Below, piece after piece: positions 45,649 through 54,547 of a stretch of DNA of 64,000 nucleotides (positions are counted from its first letter, which is position 1; each line of letters opens with the position of its first letter). The notes below the pieces were generated by a model, which did not search any database, was not told where the DNA came from, and was given only the letters and a program-made list of their open reading frames with translations. A program made the translations under genes and the position numbers. Origin of the DNA: an uncultured Faecalicatena sp. (GTDB lineage: Bacteria > Bacillota > Clostridia > Lachnospirales > Lachnospiraceae); the NCBI GenBank assembly GCA_948468385.1, contig CAOKHZ010000002.1:62001-126000 (forward strand). Reading direction: 5' to 3'.

Positions 45649-47124
45649 ATGAGAAGGAGCGGAGTGTTATTACCCATATTTTCATTGCCGTCCAATTACG
45701 GAATCGGATGTTTTTCCAAGGAGGCCTATGAGTTCGTGGACCAGTTGAAACGGGCGGGGCAGGCGCGATGGCAGATTTTGCCGATGGGGCCGACCGGCTA
45801 TGGGGATTCCCCCTACCAGTCATTTTCCACGTTTGCCGGGAATCCATACTTTATTGATTTGGAACGCCTGGTTCAGGACGGGCTTCTGAGCGTGCGGGAG
45901 TGCAGGGAACAAGAATACGGAGAGCGCGAGGACGAGATTGATTATGAAAAATTGTATTTCAACCGTTTCAAGGTCTTGAAGATTGCTTGTGAGCGTTTCC
46001 AGCCGGGACAAGATTATTGGGAGTTTGTAAATAAAAGCAGGGAATGGTTGGAGGAGTATTGCCTTTATATGGCAATTAAGGATCATCAGCAGGGGAAGAG
46101 CTGGCTGGAGTGGCCAAAGGAATATCGTGATCGGGAGCCGCAGGCGTTGGAGCGGGCGAAAGGTGAATTGTCCGCGGACATGAATTTTTATCGCTTTTTG
46201 CAGTACGAGTTTGCCAAACAGTGGAGAGAACTGCATGAGTATGCCAATCGCCAGGGTATCGAAATCATCGGGGACATTCCCATTTACGTGGCTCTTGACA
46301 GCGCGGACACATGGGCGAATCCAAGATTGTTTTTGATGGACGAGAAGAACGTTCCGACATCCGTCGCGGGCTGCCCGCCGGACGCGTTTTCGGCGGAAGG
46401 GCAGTTGTGGGGAAACCCGTTATATGATTGGGAATACCACAAGGCTACAGGGTATGAGTGGTGGCTGAAGAGGATTGCCTATTGTTTTGAATGGTATGAC
46501 ATCGTGCGTATTGATCATTTCCGTGGGTTTGAATCGTTCTATGCCATTCCGTATGGTGCCGAAAATGCGGTGAGTGGCCGTTGGATGCAAGGACCGGGGA
46601 TGGACTTGTTCTACGCGGTGGAAGAGAAGTTGGGCAAGAAAGACATCATTGCCGAGGATTTGGGCTTTTTGACGGACGCGGTGTATAAGTTGTTGAAAGA
46701 CAGCGGTTTTCCGGGCATGAAGGTCATCCAGTTCGCGTTTGATTCCAGGGAATCCGCGAACTACCTTCCGCACACGTATACGACAAACTGTGTCGTATAT
46801 ACGGGAACACATGACAATACGACGACGCGCGACTGGTACCATACGGCGGGCAAGGAGTGCCGCACATTCGCCAAGGAGTACATGCGAAAGGCCGCATTGG
46901 ACGAGGATTCGCTTGCCTTGGACTTCGTGGCGTTGGCAATGGGGAGCGTGGCGGATTTGTGCATGATTCCGATTCAGGATTATTTGAATCTGGACGGCAC
47001 GGCACGTATCAACCATCCTTCCACGCTGGGCGGGAACTGGACCTGGCGGCTGAAAAAATGGCAAGTGACCGACGAGGTGCTTGAGCAAATTTATGAGATG
47101 ACGAAATTGTACGGAAGATTGTAA
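45649..47124 (+). CDS. malQ: 4-alpha-glucanotransferase (GH77)
   Basis: MalQ moves glucan segments between maltodextrins, for use of starch or glycogen breakdown products in the cytoplasm. The 491-residue protein is full length. It starts RRSGVLLPIFSLPSNYGIGC, and the nucleophile Asp is in VRIDHFRGFESF near residue 286. The acid/base Glu is in IIAEDLGFLT, and the third Asp is in GTHDNTTTRDW. The start follows GAAGGAGTTT. It is a single gene, with feoA starting ~100 bases later. Confidence 0.95.
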   Translation: MRRSGVLLPIFSLPSNYGIGCFSKEAYEFVDQLKRAGQARWQILPMGPTGYGDSPYQSFSTFAGNPYFIDLERLVQDGLLSVRECREQEYGEREDEIDYEKLYFNRFKVLKIACERFQPGQDYWEFVNKSREWLEEYCLYMAIKDHQQGKSWLEWPKEYRDREPQALERAKGELSADMNFYRFLQYEFAKQWRELHEYANRQGIEIIGDIPIYVALDSADTWANPRLFLMDEKNVPTSVAGCPPDAFSAEGQLWGNPLYDWEYHKATGYEWWLKRIAYCFEWYDIVRIDHFRGFESFYAIPYGAENAVSGRWMQGPGMDLFYAVEEKLGKKDIIAEDLGFLTDAVYKLLKDSGFPGMKVIQFAFDSRESANYLPHTYTTNCVVYTGTHDNTTTRDWYHTAGKECRTFAKEYMRKAALDEDSLALDFVALAMGSVADLCMIPIQDYLNLDGTARINHPSTLGGNWTWRLKKWQVTDEVLEQIYEMTKLYGRL

Positions 47125-47220
47125 TCGTGGGCTGGCGGCAAGAGTGGACGGCTTTCATGTGGGGCATTCGAGAGGTGGCATCCGTGCGGGTGGATGTAAT
47201 TGGCCAGGGAGCAAAAGGGT

Positions 47221-47448
47221 ATGACATTGAAAGAAGGAAGAAACAAGGGCGTGTACGAGGTAATTGACATACAAGTGGAGCATAATCTGGAACGGCGGTT
47301 GGAGGCCTTGGGGCTGACGGCGGGGACTTTGGTGGTTGTGCTAAATAATGATAAAAGGGGAGCGATGACCGTGAAGTTTCGCGGAACCAGGTTTGCCATT
47401 GGGAGGCACATCGCGAATAGCATCATCGTGAAGGAGGCATCTGTATGA
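47221..47448 (+). CDS. feoA: Ferrous iron transport protein FeoA
   Basis: This is a 75-residue SH3-like FeoA, which supports the FeoB iron channel. Marks are LERRLEALGLTAGTLVVVL and FRGTRFAIGRHIANSIIV. The start at 47221 follows AGGGAG; a TTG opening at 47200 is less likely. The stop overlaps feoB by four bases. Only one FeoA domain is visible, whereas many Firmicutes have two. Confidence 0.9.
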   Translation: MTLKEGRNKGVYEVIDIQVEHNLERRLEALGLTAGTLVVVLNNDKRGAMTVKFRGTRFAIGRHIANSIIVKEASV

Positions 47449-49523
47449 GCGCGCAGGACGTAAAAAAACGGGTGGCCAAGTCTCCGGTTATCAGCGTCGG
47501 GTTCATTGGCAATCCCAACTGTGGAAAGACGACGCTTTTTAACGCTTATACGGGAGCCAATTTGAAAGTGGCCAATTGGCCGGGCGTGACCGTGGAAAAG
47601 AAAGAAGGGCGCACGGAATATAAGGGACAGGAGTTTCGCTTGATTGACTTGCCGGGAATCTATAGCCTCACTTCTTATACGATGGAGGAAAAGGTATCCA
47701 GAGAATGCATCATGGGCGGGGACGTGGACGTCATCGTGAACGTGGTGGATGCCTCTTCCTTGGAACGCAACCTCTATTTGACATTGCAGTTGATCGAACT
47801 GGGGAAGCCGGTGGTGCTGGCCCTGAACATGATGGACATCGTGGAGGAGCGGGGCATGGAGATTGACTTGCACCGCCTGCCGGAGATGCTAGGCATTCCG
47901 GCCATCCCGGTTTCGGCGAGAAAGCGAAGCGGCTTGGAAGTCCTTCTGCATGCCGTGGCGCATCATAGGGATTATCAGGGGCAGGGACCGTTCATCCATC
48001 ATCATTCGGGTCAGTCGGCGCACGTCCACAACCATCATAGCGAGTATGCGATGGTGTACACGGACGAGATTGAGGACAAGATTGACGTCGTGATGGAAAG
48101 GCTGAAAGAAAAGTGGCCGAAAATCGAGAATCCCCGGTGGCATGCGATTAAATTGTTGGAGCAGGATGCGCAGGTGATGGAAAGATATCCGCTTGAACTT
48201 CCCCAAATTCTTGACCATAGCTATGAGAAAGAATTGATCCGGCAAAAGTATGACTTTATTGAGGAAGTCATTGACGACGTGGTGGTAGGCAAGGCGCGCA
48301 AGGTGGAAAGTACGGAGAAGGCCGACAGCTATTTGACGGACAAGTGGCTGGGATTGCCCCTTTTTTTGGGGATCATGGCGTTGGTATTTTTCCTCACGTT
48401 CACGGTGGGGGATTGGCTGAAGGGCTATTTTGAAATCGCGTTGGAGATGATTTCCGGGGGTGTGAAAGAAGTGCTGGTGGCCTGGAACGTCAGCCCGATG
48501 CTGCAGTCGCTGATCGTGGACGGAATTATTTCCGGGGTCGGCGGGATTTTGACGTTTTTGCCGAATATTTTCATTTTGTTCCTGGCATTGGCCTTTTTGG
48601 AAGACAGCGGCTACATGTCGCGCGTGGCCTATATCATGGATGACTTGATGAGCGGCATTGGCTTGTCCGGGCGGGCGTTTTTGCCGATGCTTCTGGGCTT
48701 TGGCTGTTCCGTCCCGGCCATCATGGCTTCGCGCGCGTTGGAACATCCGAAGGACAGGCTGAAAACGATTCTGATTACCCCGTTCATGTCGTGCAGCGCG
48801 AGGCTGCCGATTTACGTGCTGTTTTCCTCCATGTTTTTTGGAAAGTACGCGATGCTGGCATGTTATTCGATGTATTTGCTCGGTATCGTCGTGGCGGTGG
48901 CGACGGCGTTTGTCCTTTCCAAGATAGACGGGAGCAAGGCCAAGCACGCGCTTTTGATAGAATTGCCGGAATACAAGGCACCGAACGCGAGGACGATTGC
49001 CATTTATGTGTGGGAGAAGGTGAAAGATTACCTGACGAAAGCGGGAACCGTGATTTTCGTGGCATCGATTATCATGTGGGTGGTGTTGAATTTTGGCCCG
49101 CAAGGATACACGACGGACATCGGCCAGAGTTTCGGTTCCATGATTGGGAGGGCGGCCGTGCCGTTGTTTGCCCCAATCGGACTGGGATATTGGCAGATTA
49201 TCGTCGCCCTCATTTCGGGAATCGCGGCAAAGGAAGTCGTGGTGTCAAGCTGCGGCGTGTTGTTTGGCGTGCAGAATATCACGACGGCGGGCGGCATGGG
49301 CGCGTTCGCGGCAGTGCTCGGCAAGATGGGCTTCGGATTGGCAAACGCTTACGCGTTGATGACGTTTTGTCTGTTGTACGTGCCGTGCACGGCGACCATC
49401 GCCACGATACACCGCGAGGTCGGCAGCGTGAAAAAGACGGCGGCGATTATCGCGTACCAGTTGGCCACGGCATGGGTGGTGAGCTTTCTTATGTATCATC
49501 TGGTGAGCTTATTTGTCGTATAG
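47445..49523 (+). CDS. feoB: Ferrous iron transporter FeoB
   Basis: FeoB imports Fe2+ across the membrane. The 692-residue protein has an N-terminal GTPase: G1 GNPNCGKTT near residue 22, G3 DLPGIYS, G4 ALNMMD, G5 SARKRSG. It is followed by a helical domain and a polytopic membrane part from about residue 300. The gating motifs CSVPAIMAS and CSARLPIYVL, with their conserved Cys, are present. A His-rich insertion (residues 172-200, FIHHHSGQ and HVHNHH) is notable and may bind metal. The 3' end overlaps the convergent truA gene by 15 bases. Confidence 0.95.
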   Translation: MSAQDVKKRVAKSPVISVGFIGNPNCGKTTLFNAYTGANLKVANWPGVTVEKKEGRTEYKGQEFRLIDLPGIYSLTSYTMEEKVSRECIMGGDVDVIVNVVDASSLERNLYLTLQLIELGKPVVLALNMMDIVEERGMEIDLHRLPEMLGIPAIPVSARKRSGLEVLLHAVAHHRDYQGQGPFIHHHSGQSAHVHNHHSEYAMVYTDEIEDKIDVVMERLKEKWPKIENPRWHAIKLLEQDAQVMERYPLELPQILDHSYEKELIRQKYDFIEEVIDDVVVGKARKVESTEKADSYLTDKWLGLPLFLGIMALVFFLTFTVGDWLKGYFEIALEMISGGVKEVLVAWNVSPMLQSLIVDGIISGVGGILTFLPNIFILFLALAFLEDSGYMSRVAYIMDDLMSGIGLSGRAFLPMLLGFGCSVPAIMASRALEHPKDRLKTILITPFMSCSARLPIYVLFSSMFFGKYAMLACYSMYLLGIVVAVATAFVLSKIDGSKAKHALLIELPEYKAPNARTIAIYVWEKVKDYLTKAGTVIFVASIIMWVVLNFGPQGYTTDIGQSFGSMIGRAAVPLFAPIGLGYWQIIVALISGIAAKEVVVSSCGVLFGVQNITTAGGMGAFAAVLGKMGFGLANAYALMTFCLLYVPCTATIATIHREVGSVKKTAAIIAYQLATAWVVSFLMYHLVSLFVV

Positions 49524-50321
49524 GATTTCCTTTAGATAGAGTCCATGCGGGTCACAAGGGGCACCTGGGTTTTCCTGCCATGCAAGGATGTGTTCGATGC
49601 AGCCGGGGGCGCGCGTCCTAAGTCCGATTTCAATAAGTGTTCCGACGATGAGGCGGGGCATCTGGTATAAAAAGCGGTTTGCGGTCAGGCAGACGCGGAT
49701 TTCGCAAGGGAAATCCGTGTTCGGCATGGCCGTAATTTTAATGGAAGTCAATTCCCGTTCCGTGGATTTTTTCTTTTTGGCTTTCCCGAACGAAAAAGGA
49801 AGGAAGTCATGCTTTCCCAGTAATATTTCTGCCGCTGTTTCCATCGCGGCGACGTCAAGCGGCCTCATGACATGAAGCGTGTACTTGCGCAAAAACGGAT
49901 CCATCATCGGTGCGTTTAGAATCCGGCATTCATAGACTTCGGCGCGGGCGTTCAAACTGGCGTGAAAACGTTCCGGTACTTCCGAGATGGAGTGGACGCA
50001 GACGTCTTGCGGAAGGTAATGGTTTAAGGAGCGGCAAAGCTCGCTTGTGGAGAGTGGGCAGGAGGTATGGAAATTGACGGTTTGTGCGAGGGCATGTACG
50101 CCGGGATCCGTCTTCGCGCCGCAGAATAATTCGACCGGTTCTTTGGCCAGGCGGCTTAAGGTTTCCGTCAACTTGGCCGAAACCGTGTTTTGCGGCGCGT
50201 TCTTTTCCGTTATCGGCGGTTCTATGCCGTCTTGTTTCGCTTTTTTCTCTTTTGACTGGGGCTTGCTAAATCCTTGGTAGCGGGTGCCGTCATAGGACAA
50301 GGTTAATTTTAAATTGCGCAT
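49509..50321 (-). CDS. truA: TruA-family tRNA pseudouridine synthase
   Basis: This 270-residue enzyme of the TruA family makes pseudouridine in the tRNA anticodon arm (positions 38-40 in studied members). The start LKLTLSYDGTRYQGF and the catalytic Asp in CGAKTDPGVHALAQ (usually GRTDAGVHA) are seen. The ending PHGLYLKEILYD fits. A ~15-residue polar insertion follows the first motif, so this may be a TruA paralogue rather than the main copy. The start follows AAAGGAGGGACTT. It converges on feoB. Confidence 0.88.
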   Translation of the reverse strand: MRNLKLTLSYDGTRYQGFSKPQSKEKKAKQDGIEPPITEKNAPQNTVSAKLTETLSRLAKEPVELFCGAKTDPGVHALAQTVNFHTSCPLSTSELCRSLNHYLPQDVCVHSISEVPERFHASLNARAEVYECRILNAPMMDPFLRKYTLHVMRPLDVAAMETAAEILLGKHDFLPFSFGKAKKKKSTERELTSIKITAMPNTDFPCEIRVCLTANRFLYQMPRLIVGTLIEIGLRTRAPGCIEHILAWQENPGAPCDPHGLYLKEILYDK

Positions 50322-50350
50322 GAGTAAGTCCCTCCTTTGATGGTGTTTGG

Positions 50351-50477
50351 CTCCGAGCCAGTCACTACGCTGACTGGCTCGGAGGATGCACGTAAATCTG
50401 GTCGATGCATCGCCCGCTTTGCCAAGGGCAAATGAAAAATGCGGGTGATGCCTATGGCAATTCAGCCCGTGCTGAAT
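50351..50477. repeat. Structured intergenic element, possible third family copy
   Basis: Three stems are present. CTCCGAGCCAGTC pairs with GACTGGCTCGGAG (50351-50384). A central stem is GCATCGCCCGC (50407-50417) with GCGGGTGATGC (50441-50451), enclosing TTTGCC/GGCAAA and a 3'-side bulge TGAAAAAT. ATTCAGC pairs with GCTGAAT (50460-50477). The central stem begins GCAT, ends ATGC and has a 3' bulge, as in the elements at 3779 and 60199. It lies between the divergent truA and aldo/keto reductase genes. Confidence 0.6.
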
Positions 50478-50626
50478 GGTCACTCCTTTGGTGAGGGCGT
50501 GCAATAAAAACATGAAATAGGATATTGCTATCTATGTTTGTTCACGATATAATAAAATTCATTATAACCATGAGGGAAACGAATGTCAACATGGTTCACA
50601 ACTGCAAGAATACGAGGAGGTTCGCT

Positions 50627-51769
50627 ATGGAGTATAGGAAATTGGGAAAAACGGGATTGCTGGTGAGCGAGATTGGCTTTGGTGGAGAATGGCTGGAGCG
50701 GCACGAGGAAGCGGAATCGGTGGAACTTATGCGTTATGCCAGTGAAAAGGGTATCAACATCATCGACTGCTGGATGCCCGATCCGAAGTCGAGGGACATT
50801 ATCGGGAAAGCCATGGAAGGAAACCGCGACAAGTGGATCGTGCAGGGACACATCGGTTCGACCTGGCAGAACGGGCAGTATACCAGGACGAGGGATTTAA
50901 AATACGTGAAGCCCGCGTTTGAGGATTTATTGAAGAGGTTGCGCACGGATTATGTGGATTTGGGAATGATTCATTACGTGGACTCCGAGGAAGAGTGGGA
51001 GCGGAGCATGAACGGGGAGTTTTTTGACTATGTACGGGAACTTCACGAGGAGGGAATCATCCGGCATATCGGAATGTCCACGCACAACCCACGGATGGCG
51101 AAGTTGGCGGCGGAGTCCGGAATCATCGAAATGATTCTTTTTTCCATCAACCCCGCTTTTGACATGAAGCCCGCCACGGAGAACCTGGATGACATGTTCG
51201 AAAATTACGACGAGGGGCTTTCCGGTATTGATGCTGAACGGGCACAATTGTATCAATTATGTGAAGAGAAGAATGTCGGCATCACGGTCATGAAGGGATT
51301 TTGCGGCGGGAGGCTGTTTGATGCAAAAAGTTCGCCGTTCGGCGTGGCGTTTACGCCCTGCCAGTGCATTCATTATGCGTTGACAAGGCCGGGAGTGTGC
51401 TCGATTCTCTGCGGATATGACACGAAGGAACAGGTGGACGAGGCGGTTTCCTATGAAATGGCGACGGATGACGAGAGGGATTACGCGTCCGTAATCGCTT
51501 CGGCACCGCTTCATTCCTACATGGGACAGTGTACATATTGCGGGCACTGCAGGCCATGTCCGGTGGATATTGATATTGCCATGGTAAATAAGTTTTACGA
51601 CTTGGCGGTGTGGCAGGGCAAGGTGCCCGAGAGCGTAAAGGCCCATTACGAGGCACTTGCGCATACAGCGTCCGAGTGTGTTGGCTGTAAGGGTTGCGAG
51701 ACAAGGTGTCCTTTCGGGGTAAAGATTGCGGATAAGATGGAGAAGGCGGCAAAACTGTTTGGATGCTAA
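50627..51769 (+). CDS. Aldo/keto reductase with C-terminal [4Fe-4S] clusters
   Basis: This 380-residue protein is an AKR barrel (1-300) fused to a ferredoxin-like end. The C-terminal Cys motifs CTYCGHCRPCPVDI and CVGCKGCETRCPFGV can hold two [4Fe-4S] clusters. The AKR fold is seen in YRKLGKTGLLVSEIGFGG and GIIRHIGMSTHNP. The usual catalytic tetrad is incomplete: Asp (INIIDCWMPD) and His (GMIHYVDS) remain. The Tyr position reads Asp, and the Lys region reads IVQGHIG. It may use a different chemistry or electron route. The start follows GAGGAGGTTCG. Confidence 0.85.
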   Translation: MEYRKLGKTGLLVSEIGFGGEWLERHEEAESVELMRYASEKGINIIDCWMPDPKSRDIIGKAMEGNRDKWIVQGHIGSTWQNGQYTRTRDLKYVKPAFEDLLKRLRTDYVDLGMIHYVDSEEEWERSMNGEFFDYVRELHEEGIIRHIGMSTHNPRMAKLAAESGIIEMILFSINPAFDMKPATENLDDMFENYDEGLSGIDAERAQLYQLCEEKNVGITVMKGFCGGRLFDAKSSPFGVAFTPCQCIHYALTRPGVCSILCGYDTKEQVDEAVSYEMATDDERDYASVIASAPLHSYMGQCTYCGHCRPCPVDIDIAMVNKFYDLAVWQGKVPESVKAHYEALAHTASECVGCKGCETRCPFGVKIADKMEKAAKLFGC

Positions 51770-51824
51770 GTTGTATTTTCCCCTCCCGGCCATGTGCGGC
51801 GGGAGGGGTGTCGATGGTTCATGT

Positions 51825-52760
51825 TTACTTGTAAAATTCTTCCACCGCCTGCACGAAGAAGTCCGCGGTTCCTTCCCCGTATTGTTCGTCGAGCGCGGCA
51901 TGTGCTTTTTCGTTGTCCTTGTAAAGCCCGGCAAGGTCTTGTACCAGTTTTTTCACCTCTTTCATCTGGTAAAGCTGTTTTGACACGAAGTCATATTCGC
52001 CGATGAGTTCTTTCACTTCAAAGGAGGAAACGTCCGCGCCGCGTTTGGCGGCCAGCTTTTTCATGACGTTGTCCAGACGGTTTTGATACGCTTTGAAAAT
52101 CTGTGGGTCGGCGGGGGCGGCCCCGGCCGCCATGGCACTTTCCTTGTCCCCGTACCATTCCACCATTTTCTGGAAATTTTTCTGCGCCCGTTCGCTGGAG
52201 GCACTGCGGATAAAAAGCCGGTGGAAGGTTTCCATGTTGCAATTCTTAAGTAGTTTTTCTTTTTCTTCCATGGACAATTGTGTGTTTGCTTCTATAAATG
52301 TTTTTATGAAATCATGGCGTTGTGCGTCCGGCATGTTGGACATGATGGATTCGTACAAGTTTTCCATGTCCTCCGGGGTAAATGCTTTTTGACCGAGATT
52401 CGTTTGGTCGTATATTTCCTGGTTCATTTGCTGTTCTCCTTTCAAAATGTCGTCAATACTCTCGATGAGGTGTTCGAGACGTTCCTTTTTTTCAAGCAAC
52501 ATGCTACGGTGCATCTTGAGTATTTGGTTTTTGTCAAGAGCGGGATTGTCCATGACGGATTTGATTTCCTTTAATGGAATGTCAAATTCGCGGAAGAACA
52601 AAATTTGTTGCAGTTCTTCCAGTGCCTTATCGTCATAAAGCCGGTATCCTGCCTCGCTCTTGTCCGTCGGCTTTAAAAGACCGACCTGGTCGTAATAGCG
52701 GAGCATGCGCACGCTGATACCCGTCAAGTCTGACATTTCCTTTATCGTCCTCATCTTCAT
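51825..52760 (-). CDS. MerR-family regulator with TipAS-like domain
   Basis: This 311-residue MerR regulator has the HTH (residues 1-70: DLTGISVRMLRYYDQVGLLKP), a dimerisation coiled coil (80-120) and a C-terminal helical ligand domain related to TipAS (about 225-310, YGEGTADFFVQAVEEFY). TipAS proteins bind thiopeptides or other large ligands. The start follows AAGGAGGTCAC. Its promoter has the 19-base spacer typical of MerR control, so it probably regulates itself. No transporter is adjacent. Confidence 0.9.
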   Translation of the reverse strand: MKMRTIKEMSDLTGISVRMLRYYDQVGLLKPTDKSEAGYRLYDDKALEELQQILFFREFDIPLKEIKSVMDNPALDKNQILKMHRSMLLEKKERLEHLIESIDDILKGEQQMNQEIYDQTNLGQKAFTPEDMENLYESIMSNMPDAQRHDFIKTFIEANTQLSMEEKEKLLKNCNMETFHRLFIRSASSERAQKNFQKMVEWYGDKESAMAAGAAPADPQIFKAYQNRLDNVMKKLAAKRGADVSSFEVKELIGEYDFVSKQLYQMKEVKKLVQDLAGLYKDNEKAHAALDEQYGEGTADFFVQAVEEFYK

Positions 52761-52823
52761 GTGACCTCCTTGGTGGTGATTCGTAGGAGTGCGCTTTGTG
52801 GCGCGCCCGTCCTTGATGGTTTC

Positions 52824-52854
52824 ATTTTACGCCCTGACACCGTGTGAAGGTCAA
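52824..52854 (-). promoter_or_regulatory. MerR-type promoter with 19-bp spacer
   Basis: On the minus strand TTGACC (52854-52849) and TAAAAT (52829-52824) are separated by 19 bases. The spacer contains ACACGGTGT, a symmetrical site with CCT and AGG outside it. This over-long spacer is the hallmark of promoters twisted open by MerR proteins. Confidence 0.75.
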
Positions 52855-52980
52855 GTGTTTTTATGAAAGAAAAAAATATTTTACATGATTGGTTTGGTTA
52901 TATCTCCGCCGGTGAGTCGAGGTGCAGTCCCTTTCGGATATACAATTCCGTCATGGAAAGGGCGGCTTGTTGGTCGAGTC

Positions 52981-53907
52981 TTAATCAATCCAATTTGGCT
53001 CGGCATTGGGAAGTTCAGGAATGTCCTTATCGTTTTCCATATAAGGGCCTTCGTCAATCGCAATATCTTTTTGTCCAGTTATGATAGACGCTACAACTTT
53101 TACGACTTCTTCAACTTCCATCTGTTCAGCAACAATCTGATACTCAATGCCGTTATGCTTAAATTCCGCTATATACATATCATAGTAACCAGCAGGTTCA
53201 TGTGTTTCAGAATCGTAAGGGCCATACGGCATAGACTGATAGCCAAATGTAACCGCAGTCCCCTCAATATCGGAAGTCTTTATTTCGCTGTCCGGCAGAA
53301 GATAGATGCAAGTTTGGACAATTCCTATTTTTGAAGCTGTAATAGAGAAACCATGTTTGACAGAAACATTCTCTGATTGATAAAAACCGAGTTGAACGGT
53401 ATCTTCTGTAATGCTGCCGTCTTGCCTGATATAGACCGTTACATTATAATTTTGTGGAGAAGCCGTCAAGCCATTTGGAATATAAGCAGGTGTCAAATCA
53501 GTTCTATAATAAGCGACAAGATCTTCTTTGTTCCAGATAATTTCATTATCTGTTTCAGGGTCATATCGCGCATAATCTGTACTTGTAAAGCCGTCAACTT
53601 GATTCGTAATAATATCGCTCATGCTGATACGGATTTCAGGGGCTGCTGGCTGTGTATCGTCATTTGAGTTATCAGCAATAACGCCATTGGGGGCATTTGG
53701 CGGTGTAGTACCTTGCTGGTTCAAGTAGTTCGGCAAAATGGATACTGCTGTAACTACTATAACGGCAAAACAAGCCGCCATAGCTCCCCACTTAATCCAG
53801 CCGGGCTTCTTTGCTTTCTGTGTGGCTTTCTTTTTATAATTGAGGGCTTCGTCAATGTACTTGCTGTCAAGCTCGCTCATAGCGTCGGAAAACTTTTTCG
53901 CGTTCAT
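52981..53907 (-). CDS. Probable anti-sigma-like membrane protein
   Basis: This 308-residue protein has a ~35-residue cytoplasmic start, one membrane helix (residues 37-60, GAMAACFAVIVVTAVSIL) and a large extracytoplasmic domain of unknown fold. It overlaps the ECF sigma gene by four bases, which with the topology suggests it holds or senses for that sigma factor. The classical zinc anti-sigma HxxxCxxC motif is absent from the N-terminus. The region is visibly more A+T-rich than neighbours. The 52861-52980 gap after it shows no recognisable gene. Confidence 0.6.
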   Translation of the reverse strand: MNAKKFSDAMSELDSKYIDEALNYKKKATQKAKKPGWIKWGAMAACFAVIVVTAVSILPNYLNQQGTTPPNAPNGVIADNSNDDTQPAAPEIRISMSDIITNQVDGFTSTDYARYDPETDNEIIWNKEDLVAYYRTDLTPAYIPNGLTASPQNYNVTVYIRQDGSITEDTVQLGFYQSENVSVKHGFSITASKIGIVQTCIYLLPDSEIKTSDIEGTAVTFGYQSMPYGPYDSETHEPAGYYDMYIAEFKHNGIEYQIVAEQMEVEEVVKVVASIITGQKDIAIDEGPYMENDKDIPELPNAEPNWID

Positions 53908-54467
53908 ACAAATACCTCTCTTTCAATCAAATATTGCTTCATCTTTTCGCGGATACGGGTCAGCCGAACGGAGATGTTTTTCTCCGAGAGCCTTACAAAC
54001 TCGGCTATGTCCTTGTAGCTGTCGGAAAACCAATAGCGGCGCATAAAGATAACGCGATTTTCGAGGGTCAGCGTGTCCAAAAATTCCTCAATGATACGGG
54101 CTAACTCTCTGGCTTCAATCTCGGCTTCCACTGTGTTCGGGTCTGCTATACAGGCTTCGATTTCCTCCATAGCAATCGTGTAAGTGCTGTTTCGTTTGGC
54201 TGCTTCCTTTCTGTAATAGATTTTCAGTGAAATGTTCCGAACAATTTTACAGATGTATGCCAGTAGCGGGTCTGGCTTCGCAGGGGGGATTGCGTTCCAC
54301 GCCCCTAAGTAAGCGTCATTGACGCACTCCTCCGCGTCCTGTCTGCTGTTTACAATGTTATACGATAGCTTGTGGCAAACTTTACCGTATTTTATATCCA
54401 GCTCCCGTATGCCCTGTTCTGAACGCCCAAAAAACATTTCAATGATTTTTTCATCTTCTATCATCAC
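53904..54467 (-). CDS. ECF-type RNA polymerase sigma factor
   Basis: This 187-residue sigma-70 family factor has region 2 (residues 15-85; SRQDAEECVNDAYLGAWNAI) and region 4 (125-180; LTLENRVIFMRRYWFSDSYK, then IRLSE-like FVRLSEKNISVRLTRIREKM). It directs RNA polymerase to its own promoters and is coupled to the anti-sigma-like gene. Similar sigma/anti-sigma pairs travel on integrative elements in Clostridia. The recombinase remnant just upstream supports a mobile origin. Confidence 0.88.
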   Translation of the reverse strand: MMIEDEKIIEMFFGRSEQGIRELDIKYGKVCHKLSYNIVNSRQDAEECVNDAYLGAWNAIPPAKPDPLLAYICKIVRNISLKIYYRKEAAKRNSTYTIAMEEIEACIADPNTVEAEIEARELARIIEEFLDTLTLENRVIFMRRYWFSDSYKDIAEFVRLSEKNISVRLTRIREKMKQYLIEREVFV

Positions 54468-54547
54468 ACCGCCTCCTTTCCGGCTTCACCTATATACTAC
54501 GGTTTCAGCGGCAAATACTACATCAAATCCAAAACTTTTTCAAAAAA

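Noticed and set aside
52863-52980. Short frames after the anti-sigma-like gene
   Set aside because: Too short and not recognisable; an 18-codon MTELYIRKG frame on the minus strand could be a stump but cannot be supported.
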